Source of the DNA: an uncultured Bacteroidales bacterium | Lineage (GTDB): Bacteria > Bacteroidota > Bacteroidia > Bacteroidales > UBA932 | Direction of reading: 5' to 3' | NCBI GenBank assembly: GCA_905234285.1 | Contig: CAJOHK010000011.1 | Location: forward strand, 1-44,746 | Length of the DNA: 44,746 nt | Part shown: positions 29,784 to 38,177 of the stretch, piece after piece | How the letters are laid out: each line of letters starts with the position of its first letter | Numbering within the stretch: position 1 is the stretch's first letter | Notes under the pieces: model-generated | Told to the model about the DNA's origin: nothing | Databases searched by the model: none | What the model saw: the letters and a program-made list of their open reading frames with translations, nothing else | Made by a program: the position numbers and the translations under genes

Positions 29784-31970
29784 ATGGAAGTCCGCAAAAC
29801 CAATGGACTCTTTGAAGAGTTCGATCGTGAGAAGTTGATGAACGGTATTCGTCTGGCCTATGTACATTCCGGTCAGCCCGTCCCCGAGGATGTAGTGGTG
29901 TCCGTTGTAGACAACCTCTTCATCTATGATAAAATGTCCAGCCAGGAGATTCGCCGCCAGGTGGTGGAATCCCTCATGTCCATCAATAAAAAGGTGGCCC
30001 TCGAGTATATCGAAACCTTCGACCGTGGCATGGACCTGCGCAAAAAGCGGGACTTCATCAAGGACTATATCAAGGCTTCCAACGCCGCAACCGGTTCCAA
30101 GTTCGACTCCAACGCCAACATTACCCACAAGAACATTGTGACGCTGGGTAATGAGCTCTACAAGGAGAACAACATCAAGCAAAACCGGTATATCATGCAG
30201 GACAAGATCAAGTCCCTGTACGGTCGCACCCTCTCCGACCAGTATATCGCCGATCTGGAGAGCCACGTGCTGTACAAGCACGACGAGAGCGGCACCCCCG
30301 GTTATCCCTACTGCGTGGCCATCACCATGTACCCGTTCCTCGAAAGCGGACTCAAGGAACTGGGCGGCGTGTCCATCGCTCCCACCGACCTTAAGAGCTT
30401 CTGCGGGGAGTTCATCAATCTGGTGTACTCCATCTCTTCCCAGTTCATGGGCGCCGTGGCAACTCCAGAGTTCCTCATGTACCTGGACTATTTCATCCGC
30501 AAGGACTACGGCGACAATTATCTGGAGCGCCTGGACGAGGTAGTGGAGAAGAATACCAAGGCCCGCACCCTCACCAAGGTCATCGACAACTGCTTCCAGC
30601 AGGTAGTGCACTCTATGAACATGCCCGCCGGCAACCGCGGCTACCAGACAGTGTTCTGGAACATCGGCTATTTTGACAAGCCCTATTTCGAGGGCGTCTT
30701 CGGCGAGTTCCGCTTCCCGGACGGCAGCGCTCCCAAGTGGGAAACCCTGTCCTGGCTGCAGAAGCACTTCATGAACTGGTTCAACCAGGAGCGCACCAAG
30801 TACATCCTCACCTTCCCGGTCGAGACCATGGCCCTTCTCACCGACGGCGGAGACGACTACGCCGACAAAGAGTACGCCGATTTCACCGCCGAGATGTGGG
30901 CTAAGGGACACAGCTTCTTCTGCTATATCTCCAACAGTCCGGACAGTCTTTCCAGCTGCTGCCGCCTGCGCAATTCCCTCAAGGACCTGGAGGACGACGA
31001 CCACAACCATACCACCCACCAGTATTCCATGGGTACGGCATCGGTGGCCACCGGCTCCAAGAGCGTGATGACCATCAACCTCAACCGCCTCATCCAGGAC
31101 GCCGCCCGTAAATATTATAAGGTAGAGAAGCGCGTAGATATGACGCCCGGCGTGGCTCTGGTGCCCGGCTCCTACGACAAAGATATCCTGTATAAGTACA
31201 TCGCCGATGCCGTTACCGAGCAAACCCTCCGCGTGCACAAGTACCAGACGGCCTTCAACGAGATTATCAAGGACTTCCTAAAGGCCGACATGCTGGATGT
31301 GTACCGTGCCGGCTTCATCGACATGAAGAAGCAGTATCTCACCGTGGGCGTAAACGGCCTCACCGACGCCGCCGAGTTTCTGGGCCTGGAAATCTCTCCC
31401 AACCCCGCTTACAAGGAGTTTGTGAACACCCTGCTTGAAACCATCAATGTGTGCAACCGTAAGTCCCGCACCAAGGACTGCATGTTCAACACCGAGTTCG
31501 TACCCGGCGAGAACCTGTCCGGCAAAAACTACAAGTGGGACAAGAAGGACGGCTATTTTGTGAGCGCCAAGCACAATATGTACAGCTCCTACTTCTACAA
31601 CCCGGAGGACGAGAGCCTGTCCATGATTGACAAGTTCAAGCTCCACGGAGAGGAGTATGTGAAGTACCTGGACGGCGGCAGCGCCCTGCACATGAACATT
31701 GCCGAGCACCTTACCAAGGACCAGTACCGTCAGCTCCTGAACACCGCCGCTCATTACGGCACCAACTACTTTACCTTCAACTGCCGCAACACCGTGTGCA
31801 ACGACTGCGGTTTCATTTCCAAGGACACGCTCACCGTATGCCCTAAGTGCGGCAGCACCAACCTGGACTACCTCACCCGCGTCATCGGGTACCTCAAGCG
31901 CGTATCTTCGTTCTCCGAGATGCGTCAGGAAGAAGCTCATCATCGCTTCTATATCGAAGAAAAGAAGTGA
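29784..31970 (+). CDS. nrdD: Anaerobic ribonucleoside-triphosphate reductase
   Basis: Class III glycyl-radical enzyme making deoxyribonucleotides without oxygen. The 728-residue protein starts with an ATP-cone allosteric domain (residues 3 to about 95). The ten-stranded barrel with NMPAGNRGYQTVFWNIGYFD follows. The C-terminal zinc site (CNDCG and CPKCG) is followed by the radical glycine in RVIGY, about 30 residues from the end. It overlaps nrdG by GTGA. Together they indicate growth under anaerobic conditions. Confidence 0.97.
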   Translation: MEVRKTNGLFEEFDREKLMNGIRLAYVHSGQPVPEDVVVSVVDNLFIYDKMSSQEIRRQVVESLMSINKKVALEYIETFDRGMDLRKKRDFIKDYIKASNAATGSKFDSNANITHKNIVTLGNELYKENNIKQNRYIMQDKIKSLYGRTLSDQYIADLESHVLYKHDESGTPGYPYCVAITMYPFLESGLKELGGVSIAPTDLKSFCGEFINLVYSISSQFMGAVATPEFLMYLDYFIRKDYGDNYLERLDEVVEKNTKARTLTKVIDNCFQQVVHSMNMPAGNRGYQTVFWNIGYFDKPYFEGVFGEFRFPDGSAPKWETLSWLQKHFMNWFNQERTKYILTFPVETMALLTDGGDDYADKEYADFTAEMWAKGHSFFCYISNSPDSLSSCCRLRNSLKDLEDDDHNHTTHQYSMGTASVATGSKSVMTINLNRLIQDAARKYYKVEKRVDMTPGVALVPGSYDKDILYKYIADAVTEQTLRVHKYQTAFNEIIKDFLKADMLDVYRAGFIDMKKQYLTVGVNGLTDAAEFLGLEISPNPAYKEFVNTLLETINVCNRKSRTKDCMFNTEFVPGENLSGKNYKWDKKDGYFVSAKHNMYSSYFYNPEDESLSMIDKFKLHGEEYVKYLDGGSALHMNIAEHLTKDQYRQLLNTAAHYGTNYFTFNCRNTVCNDCGFISKDTLTVCPKCGSTNLDYLTRVIGYLKRVSSFSEMRQEEAHHRFYIEEKK

Positions 31971-32428
31971 TAAAGTACGTCCCGGAAATGACGTCGGTGG
32001 TCCTGGAGGAGATTCCGGACCGTGTTTCCCTGGCAGTGGAGATATCCAACTGCCGGGGAAGTTGCATTGGCTGTCATTCCCCCTTCCTCAAAAAGGACAT
32101 CGGCCGGGAACTTACGCCAGAGGTGATTGACGCCCTGGTGAAGGATAACTTTGGCGTCAACTGCTTCCTTTTCCTGGGAGAGGGCCGGGATCCCGAAGCC
32201 CTGCTGGACCTGGCCGACCATGTCCGTTCCCTGGGGCTGGAGGCCGCCGTGTACAGTGGCAGGGAAGTGGTAGAGGATATTTTCTGGGATCACTTCGACT
32301 TTATTAAGGTGGGCCCCTACCGGCAGGAGTGCGGCCCGTTAAACCATCCAACCACCAATCAGCGGCTCTACAGAGTAGTAGAAGGCCGTCCCCAAGACAT
32401 TACAGACCGCTTCTGGAGAAAAAAGTAA
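31967..32428 (+). CDS. nrdG: Anaerobic ribonucleotide reductase activating protein
   Basis: Radical SAM enzyme that installs the glycyl radical on NrdD (153 residues). The 4Fe-4S/SAM motif is CRGSCIGC (CxxxCxxC), about residue 31-38. LFLGEGRDPEALLDLA and FIKVGPYRQECGPL are the later family motifs. I chose GTG 31967: it overlaps the nrdD TGA (GTGA) and gives the normal length. A frame opening 120 bases earlier runs through nrdD and adds nonsense sequence; ATG 31988 would cut the conserved N-terminus. No terminator is clear after it. Confidence 0.94.
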   Translation: MIKYVPEMTSVVLEEIPDRVSLAVEISNCRGSCIGCHSPFLKKDIGRELTPEVIDALVKDNFGVNCFLFLGEGRDPEALLDLADHVRSLGLEAAVYSGREVVEDIFWDHFDFIKVGPYRQECGPLNHPTTNQRLYRVVEGRPQDITDRFWRKK

Positions 32429-32456
32429 AGTTTTTGCAAATTTCTTTAAATATTTA

Positions 32457-32486
32457 TTGTTTTTCAATAATTATTTTCTATATTTG
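32457..32486 (+). promoter_or_regulatory. Promoter of the NfeD-flotillin operon
   Basis: TTG at 32457-32459 and TATATTTG at 32479-32486, 19 bases apart. The leader is about 20 bases. Confidence 0.7.
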
Positions 32487-32509
32487 CAGAAACAAAACTC
32501 AGGAGTGCT

Positions 32510-33118
32510 ATGATTTCAACTTGGTGGACCGGGCTCAGCCTGATCATGAAAATCCTCTGGGGCGTTACCTTAACTGCCTCGCTCGTCTTTATCATCCAGA
32601 GCATCCTCACCTTTGTAGGTGCCGATGCCGACACCAACTTTGACGTAGACGTGGACGTCAGTGCCGACGGCAGCGACCTCTCCAACATCGAAGGCGGCTC
32701 CAATCTGTACACGTTCCGCAACTTCATCAACTTCATTCTGGGCTTCGGCTGGAGTGCCATCCTTCTGCAGGACAACATTACCTCTGCGCCGCTGCTCATT
32801 TTTGTATCGGCCCTCATCGGCGTAGCGCTGGTAGCTGCGGTGATGTATCTGTTCAAATGGCTGGCCGGTATGCAGCAGAGCGGTAACATCGACCTTACCA
32901 CCGCCGCCAAGGGCTGCGAGGGCAAGGTGTATCTTACCATCCCGGCGCAAGAGGCAGGGGAGGGCAAGGTCCAGATTACCATCTCCGGTGCAGTGCGCGA
33001 GTACAATGCCATCACCGACAGCGAAGAACCCCTCAAAACCGGCACCCCCATCCGTGTGGTGGATGTGGTGAACGCCAATACCGTTATTGTAGAACAAATT
33101 AACTCTTATACCATTTAA
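32510..33118 (+). CDS. NfeD-like membrane protein, flotillin partner
   Basis: A 202-residue protein with three or four membrane segments (about 8-36, 69-90, 95-118) and an acidic Asp-rich loop (VDVDVSADGSD). A C-terminal beta-rich, OB-like domain of about 70 residues ends VVDVVNANTVIVEQI. This plan is that of NfeD/YuaF proteins, which pair with flotillins in bacteria. It is directly followed (3 bases) by the flotillin gene, supporting the call. The family name rests on layout and context, not on a search. Confidence 0.75.
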   Translation: MISTWWTGLSLIMKILWGVTLTASLVFIIQSILTFVGADADTNFDVDVDVSADGSDLSNIEGGSNLYTFRNFINFILGFGWSAILLQDNITSAPLLIFVSALIGVALVAAVMYLFKWLAGMQQSGNIDLTTAAKGCEGKVYLTIPAQEAGEGKVQITISGAVREYNAITDSEEPLKTGTPIRVVDVVNANTVIVEQINSYTI

Positions 33119-33121
33119 GTT

Positions 33122-34485
33122 ATGCCGTCCTTAACTCTTCTCCTCATTCTGGTAGCCGTCATTTTTGTAACGCTGGCGGCCATTCTCAGGCGCTATCGCC
33201 GCTGTCCCTCCGACAAGATCCTGGTCATCTACGGTAAGACCGGCCGCAAATCATCGGCCCGTTGCATCCACGGCGGTGCCGCGTTCATCTGGCCCGTCTT
33301 CCAGGATTATGCATACCTCGACCTCAAGCCCATCAGCATTGAGTGCAACCTCCAGAACGCCCTGTCCAAGCAGAACATCCGCGTAGACGTTCCCTGCCGC
33401 TTCACCGTGGGTATCAGCACCGAGCCCGAGGTGATGACCAACGCCGCCGAGCGTCTCCTGGGCCTCAGCACCGACAGCATCCAGAGCATCGCCACCGATA
33501 TCCTCTTCGGCCAGCTGCGTCTGGTGATTGCCACCATGGACATCGAGGAAATCAACGCCGACCGCGATAAATTCCTGGCCAGCGTATCGGCCAACGTAGA
33601 GGCCGAACTGCGCAAGATTGGCCTCAAGCTCATCAACGTGAACGTCACCGATATCCGCGACGAGTCCGGCTACATCGAGGCGCTGGGTAAGGAAGCTGCT
33701 GCCAAGGCCATCAACGACGCCAAAAAGAGCGTGGCCGAGCAAAACCGTTACGGTGAAACCGGTAAGGCCATGGCCGACAAGGACACCCGCGTGAACGTGG
33801 CCGCCGCCGACGCCGATGCCGTCAAGGGTGAGAACAACCCAAGATCGAGATTGCCAACTCCGACGCCCTGCGCCGCCAAAAGACGGCAGAAGCCACCCGT
33901 CTGGCTGTCGCCGCCGAAAAGGTGCAAGCCGCCAAGGCCCTGGAAGAAGCCTACCAGAGTGAGCGTGACGCCGAGTTGGCCCGCGCCGAGCGTGAACAGG
34001 CCACCCAGAAGGCCAACATCGTGGTTGCCGCCGAGATTGACAAGCAGAAGAAGATCATCGAGGCCGAGGCCGAAGCCGAGCAGATTCGCCGCAAGGCAAA
34101 AGGTGAGGCCGACGCCATCTATGCCAAGATGGACGCCCAGGCCCGCGGTATGCTGGAAATCCTCACCAAGCAGGCCGACGGTTTCAAGAACCTGGTCAAT
34201 GCCGCCGAGGGCGATGCCCAAAAGGCCGTGCTCATGATGATTGCCGACAAACTGCCCGAGCTGGTGAAGACCCAGGTAGAGGCTGTGAAGGGCATCAACA
34301 TCGACAAGGTTACCGTATGGGATACCGGCAACGGCGCCGACGGTAAAACTGCCACTTCCAACTTCATCTCCGGTATGATGAAGAGCGTACCTCCGCTGGA
34401 CGACCTCTTCAAGATGGCCGGCATGGAACTGCCCGGCTACCTCAAGGGAAAGACCCCGGAAGAGCAGCCTCAACCCGAAAAGTAA
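33122..34485 (+). pseudogene. Flotillin (SPFH/band 7) gene with a one-base frameshift
   Basis: Two frames together make a flotillin of about 454 residues. The first (33122 to about 33837) has an N-terminal membrane segment (LLLILVAVIFVTLAAIL) and the SPFH domain, with VDVPCRFTVGISTEPEVM and a region ending VNVTDIRDESGYIEALG. The second, one base back (from about 33838 to 34485), has the coiled coil rich in Glu and Ala (EAEAEQIRRKAKGEAD) and the end EQPQPEK. The break lies in GAGAACAACCCAAG (33830-33843). One base appears to be missing before KIEIANSDALRR, and the frame-1 stop TGA at 33829 limits the shift site. It may be a real mutation, a sequencing error or a programmed shift; no strong slippery heptamer is seen. 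Confidence 0.75.
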
Positions 34486-34491
34486 GCGCGT

Positions 34492-34695
34492 ATGCCGATC
34501 ATCACCAATATTGATGTAATGCTGGCCCGACGGAAAATGTCCTCCGGCGAGCTGGCCGAGAAAGTCGGCATCACCCCCGCCAACCTTTCTATTCTCAAGT
34601 GCGGCAAGGCAAAAGCCATCCGCCTGTCCACCATGGAGGCCATTTGCGCGGCACTTGACTGCCAACCCGGAGATATCCTGGAGTACCGGCCATAG
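34492..34695 (+). CDS. Small helix-turn-helix regulator (Cro/C1 type, YozG-like)
   Basis: A 67-residue transcription factor made of one HTH domain: NIDVMLARRKMSSGELAEKVGITPANLSIL (about 6-35) then LSTMEAICAALDCQPGDILEY. These match the short YozG-type proteins that bind as dimers without an extra domain. It starts six bases after the flotillin stop and ends at TAG 34695, three bases before the repeat at 34698, so it is last in the operon. Target unknown; regulation of the flotillin operon is possible. Confidence 0.9.
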   Translation: MPIITNIDVMLARRKMSSGELAEKVGITPANLSILKCGKAKAIRLSTMEAICAALDCQPGDILEYRP

Positions 34696-34697
34696 AG

Positions 34698-34807
34698 CCG
34701 TCGAATGGAACTTCCATTCAATCAATTACTTACGCAAAACACCCTGCCGATTTTCCGGTAGGGTGTTTTGTCTAAGTGTTTAACAGTCAGGTAGTTCCAT
34801 TCGACGG
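34698..34807. repeat. MITE-like repeat, copy 1, with inner terminator hairpin
   Basis: Fifteen-base terminal inverted repeats CCGTCGAATGGAACT (34698-34712) and AGTTCCATTCGACGG (34793-34807) are perfect. Inside, CAAAACACCCTGCCG (34735-34749) pairs with CGGTAGGGTGTTTTG (34756-34770) around ATTTTC, a terminator-like hairpin. The same layout and core hairpin recur at 43491-43598. It follows the XRE stop directly. Confidence 0.8.
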
Positions 34808-34838
34808 TTGATTTTATTGCGGGGAATGATTATATTTG
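34808..34838 (+). promoter_or_regulatory. Promoter of manC
   Basis: TTG at 34808-34810 and TATATTTG at 34831-34838, 20 bases apart. The -33 element touches the right end of repeat copy 1. Confidence 0.65.
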
Positions 34839-34858
34839 TAGGACTAAGCTAAAGAAGC

Positions 34859-35899
34859 ATGAACACACATGTCGTCATTATGGCCGGTGGCATTGGGAGC
34901 AGGTTGTGGCCCCTTTCTACACCGGATGTTCCCAAGCAGTTCATCGATGTGCTGGGCGTAGGAAAAAGCCTCATCCAGCTTACAGTAGAGCGTTTTGCGC
35001 CGCTATGTAAGCCGGAAAACTTTTGGGTGGTAACAGGGGAGTGCTATGCCGCCTTGGTACAGGAGCAGCTTCCGGCCATTCCGGAAGATCAGATTCTGTG
35101 TGAGCCCGAGGGCCGCAACACCGCGCCCTGTATTGCATACGCCTCCTGGAAAATCCAGAAGAAGGATCCCCAGGCCAATATTGTGGTAACCCCGGCCGAT
35201 GCCCTGGTTCTTAAAACCGCCGAGTTCGCCGACACCATCGCCAAAGCCCTGGCCTTCACTGAGGAGAGGGATGCCATTGTAACGGTGGGCATTGCTCCTA
35301 CCCGTCCAGAGACCGGCTACGGCTACATCCACGCTATGGAGGCCCTCCACGGCCAGCTGGTCAAGGTGTCTGAATTCAAGGAGAAGCCCGATTTGGATAC
35401 GGCTATCGGCTATTTGGAGGATGGCCACTATTTCTGGAATGCCGGCATCTTCGTTTGGAACGTAAACACCATTGTAAGTCAGCTCAAGGCCTATGCTCCC
35501 CAGATTGCCGACGTTATGGACCAACTGGCCCCGGCCCTGTTTACAGATAAGGAAACCCCGGAACTTCGCCGCCTTTTCCCCACCTGCGAGAAAATCTCCA
35601 TCGACTACGCCGTCATGGAAAAGAGCCCCTACATCTATGTGATTGCCGAGGACCTTTCCTGGAGCGACTTGGGCAGCTGGGGCTCGGTGATGGAACACAT
35701 CCCCGAGGACGAGGACGGCAACGCCAAAGTGGGAGCCGATGTGCGCCTTTTCGACTGTCAGAACTGCTTCGTGCACACCTCCGGTGAGAAAACGGTGGTG
35801 GTGGAAGGCCTGGACGGATACATCGTGGCCGAGTCCCGTGGCCGCCTGCTGGTATGCCGCCTGAGCCAGGAACAGCACATCAAAGAATTTTCTGCATAA
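34859..35899 (+). CDS. manC: Mannose-1-phosphate guanylyltransferase
   Basis: Makes GDP-mannose from GTP and mannose-1-phosphate, for glycan and GDP-fucose synthesis. The 346-residue nucleotidyltransferase has the pyrophosphorylase loop AGGIGSRLWPLS (9-20) with the catalytic Arg. PKQF(I), EPEGRNTAPCI, VVTPADAL (Asp metal ligand), ETGYGYI, FKEKPD and NAGIFVW follow. The bifunctional ManC/AlgA C-terminal isomerase domain is absent, so this is the single-domain form. Single gene, between a repeat and a tRNA operon. Confidence 0.95.
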   Translation: MNTHVVIMAGGIGSRLWPLSTPDVPKQFIDVLGVGKSLIQLTVERFAPLCKPENFWVVTGECYAALVQEQLPAIPEDQILCEPEGRNTAPCIAYASWKIQKKDPQANIVVTPADALVLKTAEFADTIAKALAFTEERDAIVTVGIAPTRPETGYGYIHAMEALHGQLVKVSEFKEKPDLDTAIGYLEDGHYFWNAGIFVWNVNTIVSQLKAYAPQIADVMDQLAPALFTDKETPELRRLFPTCEKISIDYAVMEKSPYIYVIAEDLSWSDLGSWGSVMEHIPEDEDGNAKVGADVRLFDCQNCFVHTSGEKTVVVEGLDGYIVAESRGRLLVCRLSQEQHIKEFSA

Positions 35900-35915
35900 T
35901 TTTGCAAAAAAAGTA

Positions 35916-35945
35916 TTGCAGAATAAAAAATAATTCCTACCTTTG
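35916..35945 (+). promoter_or_regulatory. Promoter of the tRNA-Lys pair
   Basis: TTG at 35916-35918 and TACCTTTG at 35938-35945, 19 bases apart, 22 bases before the first tRNA. Confidence 0.8.
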
Positions 35946-35966
35946 CAATCCCATTTCGGGACGGAG

Positions 35967-36039
35967 GACTCGTTAGCTCAGTTGGTAGAGCACAACACTT
36001 TTAATGTTGGGGTCTCGGGTTCGAGCCCCGAACGGGTCA
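35967..36039 (+). tRNA. tRNA-Lys (anticodon TTT)
   Basis: Acceptor GACTCGT pairs with ACGGGTC (one T-G pair); discriminator A. The anticodon stem CAACA/TGTTG encloses CTTTTAA (anticodon TTT, codon AAA). T arm CTCGG-GTTCGAG-CCCCGA region. CCA not encoded. Confidence 0.95.
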
Positions 36040-36053
36040 CAAAAGAGTTACCA

Positions 36054-36126
<73 letters not shown>

Positions 36127-36127
36127 C

Positions 36128-36155
36128 AAAAGGCGGTCAAATTTGGCCGCCTTTT
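36128..36155 (+). terminator. Terminator of the tRNA-Lys operon
   Basis: AAAAGGCGG and CCGCCTTTT pair; the inner TCAAATTTGG is also self-complementary. Ends in TTTT. It lies 20 bases from the 3' end of the convergent upp gene and may serve it too. Confidence 0.8.
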
Positions 36156-36174
36156 CACTTTATATATACCCTTG

Positions 36175-36804
36175 TTATTTGGTTCCGAAAATTCTGTCGC
36201 CGGCGTCTCCCAGACCGGGGACGATATAGGCGTTCTCGTTCAGGTGATCGTCTACGGCAGCGGTGTAGATATCCACGTCCGGGTGCTCTCTTTGCACTCT
36301 CTCAATACCAACGGGAGCAGCGACCAGGCACATGAGGCGGATGTTGTGGCAGCCTTTCTCCTTGAGCATGGCGATGGCGTCGCAGGCGCTGCCGCCAGTG
36401 GCCAGCATGGGATCGGTCAGAATGACCAGACGCTTTTGGATATCCTCCGGGAGTTTGCAATAATAGACCACGGGCTCGTGGGTTTCCTCATTACGATACA
36501 GGCCGATGTGACCCACTTTGGCAACGGGGACCAGCGTACGGATGCCGTCTACCATGCCCAGACCGGCCCTGAGGATGGGCACTACCGCCAGTTTTCGGCC
36601 CGAGATCTCTTTGGCAGTCATCTTGCAAATAGGCGTTTCAATCTCCTTGTCGGTGAGGGGGAGGTCACGGGTGACTTCATAACCCATGAGCAGGGAAATC
36701 TCCTGCAACAATTGACGGAAATCTTTGGATCCGGTGTTCTTGTCCCGCATGATAGTTAGCTTATGCTGAATCATGGGGTGGTCGATTACATGCAACTGAC
36801 TCAT
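36175..36804 (-). CDS. upp: Uracil phosphoribosyltransferase
   Basis: Salvage of uracil to UMP with PRPP. The 209 residues start with [18 protein letters not shown]. They have [12 protein letters not shown], the PRPP loop [18 protein letters not shown] (about residue 130) and the C-terminal uracil-binding [12 protein letters not shown]. Single gene. Minus-strand promoter elements TTG (36869-36867) and TAAATTTG (36847-36840), 19 bases apart, lie about 35 bases upstream. Confidence 0.97.
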   Translation of the reverse strand: MSQLHVIDHPMIQHKLTIMRDKNTGSKDFRQLLQEISLLMGYEVTRDLPLTDKEIETPICKMTAKEISGRKLAVVPILRAGLGMVDGIRTLVPVAKVGHIGLYRNEETHEPVVYYCKLPEDIQKRLVILTDPMLATGGSACDAIAMLKEKGCHNIRLMCLVAAPVGIERVQREHPDVDIYTAAVDDHLNENAYIVPGLGDAGDRIFGTK

Positions 36805-36839
36805 AATGGTATTTAAATTTGATTTTTGCTTTGCGAGCT

Positions 36840-36869
36840 CAAATTTAACACTTTTCTCCCGATTGGCAA
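36840..36869 (-). promoter_or_regulatory. Promoter of upp
   Basis: Minus strand TTG (36869-36867), 19 bases, TAAATTTG (36847-36840). The leader is about 28 bases. Confidence 0.7.
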
Positions 36870-36887
36870 TCGATTATTTGAGAAAGG

Positions 36888-38081
36888 TCATATCGTCCGG
36901 GTGAAATCGGGCACCTCCACAGGGGCGCTGCCGTTTTCCAGCGAGAGGCGGCTTAACGGTGCCACGCAGCACCACTCGGCCAAATCGTATATGTCCATAT
37001 CCAGAGGCTCGCCCTTGCGAAGCGCCTGGATGAGACGGTAATCCATGAGGAAGTCCATGCCGCCGTGGGTGTCGGTTTCCCGGGCGGCTGCCTGCAGTTC
37101 CTGAGGGAGTTGCCAGGTGCGGTAGGGAGCCAGCAATTGCTGAAGCTGTTCTCCCTGATAGAGAACTTCTTCTCCGTCTTTTAACAGGCAAACCTGGGGA
37201 ACGGGGTATTTGGCGGCATAACCTAGCGTCCCCACCACCTGATACATGCGGCTGTAGGGGCGGGGTGTCATGATATTGTGTTCCAGCAGGATGGTGCGGC
37301 CCAGCCGGGTCTTGAGGAGGGTGCTGGTTTGGTCGGCGTTGGAAAAGCGGGTGTCTCCGGTAAGCTGCGTGCCGGTGAGGGCGGCGGTGTCTACCGATAC
37401 CAGCATCTCCAGGCGGTCCCGCCTGTGCAGGTCCAGCACTTGGCACACAGGCCCCAGGCCGTGTGTGGGGTAGATGTCTCCCCGGTGCGTGCGGTTGTAG
37501 TCCAGACGCCACAGCTCCTTGTTAAAGTCTACGCGGTGATGATAGGCGCCTTCTACGTGGACAATCTCTCCGAAAACCCCTGCGCGGGCCATGGCCAGCG
37601 TAGTTTGCTCGAAGTCGTCGTAGGCGGCATTTTCCAGCATCATGCAGTGGCGGCGGGTCTCCTCGGCTTTGTCGATGAGGGCCCAAATCTGCTCCATCGT
37701 TTGGGCGGCAGGGACCTCTACGGCCACATGCTTGCCGTTTTCCATGGCTTCCAGCGCCACGGGAACGTGGTGAGCCCAGTCGGTGCAGATGTACACCAGG
37801 TCCACATCGGCGCGGCGGCAAGCCGCTTTCCAATCGGTAAGCCGGACGGCTCCGGGTACAGAAACTTCCCGTGAAGGATCTGTATCGCACAGAACGGTGA
37901 TGCGTGCGCCGGGAATGCGGGAGATGCGTTTTACCGCCTGTTGCCCGCGGATGCCCAGACCCACCATAGCCAGCCGCACCGTCTCCATGGGCGGCGTGGT
38001 AAGGCCCAGCACATCCCTTTGCCCGGGCTTGCGGGGCGGTAGGGGAGTTGGGACGATATGGGTGTTCCGAGTCATGGACAT
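36888..38081 (-). CDS. Gfo/Idh/MocA-family protein, GH109-like (alpha-N-acetylgalactosaminidase type)
   Basis: A 397-residue protein with the NAD-binding Rossmann start VRLAMVGLGIRGQQAV, then EVPAAQTMEQ, LENAAYDDFE, YPTHGLGPVCQ and HGGMDFLMDY, motifs of GH109. That family cleaves GalNAc by an NAD-dependent oxidation-elimination. No Tat or Sec signal is present, so it stays in the cytoplasm, unlike many GH109 enzymes. Start: the frame opens at 38093, but a promoter -7 element TATCTTTG (38098-38091, minus) covers that ATG, so ATG 38081 or 38075 must be used. It is transcribed divergently from hypB. Confidence 0.8.
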   Translation of the reverse strand: MSMTRNTHIVPTPLPPRKPGQRDVLGLTTPPMETVRLAMVGLGIRGQQAVKRISRIPGARITVLCDTDPSREVSVPGAVRLTDWKAACRRADVDLVYICTDWAHHVPVALEAMENGKHVAVEVPAAQTMEQIWALIDKAEETRRHCMMLENAAYDDFEQTTLAMARAGVFGEIVHVEGAYHHRVDFNKELWRLDYNRTHRGDIYPTHGLGPVCQVLDLHRRDRLEMLVSVDTAALTGTQLTGDTRFSNADQTSTLLKTRLGRTILLEHNIMTPRPYSRMYQVVGTLGYAAKYPVPQVCLLKDGEEVLYQGEQLQQLLAPYRTWQLPQELQAAARETDTHGGMDFLMDYRLIQALRKGEPLDMDIYDLAEWCCVAPLSRLSLENGSAPVEVPDFTRTI

Positions 38082-38090
38082 CAAAGTATA

Positions 38091-38121
38091 CAAAGATACT
38101 GCTTTTTTGATTATTTGGCAA
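38091..38121 (-). promoter_or_regulatory. Promoter of the GH109-like gene
   Basis: Minus strand TTG (38121-38119), 20 bases, TATCTTTG (38098-38091). It fixes the start downstream of 38090 and leaves almost no leader. Confidence 0.6.
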
Positions 38122-38177
38122 TGTGGCAGAATTATTGTAAATTAGCAGGACCTAAAGCTAATAACCGCCCATTTCCT

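Noticed and set aside
29763..31238. 491-codon minus-strand frame opposite nrdD
   Set aside because: Shadow of nrdD; no promoter and no motifs.
31847..31966. Longer nrdG start inside nrdD
   Set aside because: The extension is the nrdD zinc/glycyl region out of frame; GTG 31967 gives the normal length.
33826..33843. Programmed -1 frameshift in the flotillin gene
   Set aside because: No slippery heptamer of the X-XXY-YYZ type and no strong downstream stem is visible; a lost base is simpler.
38058..38177. Upstream start for hypB
   Set aside because: It runs through the divergent promoter and the GH109 start and adds 40 residues unlike HypB.
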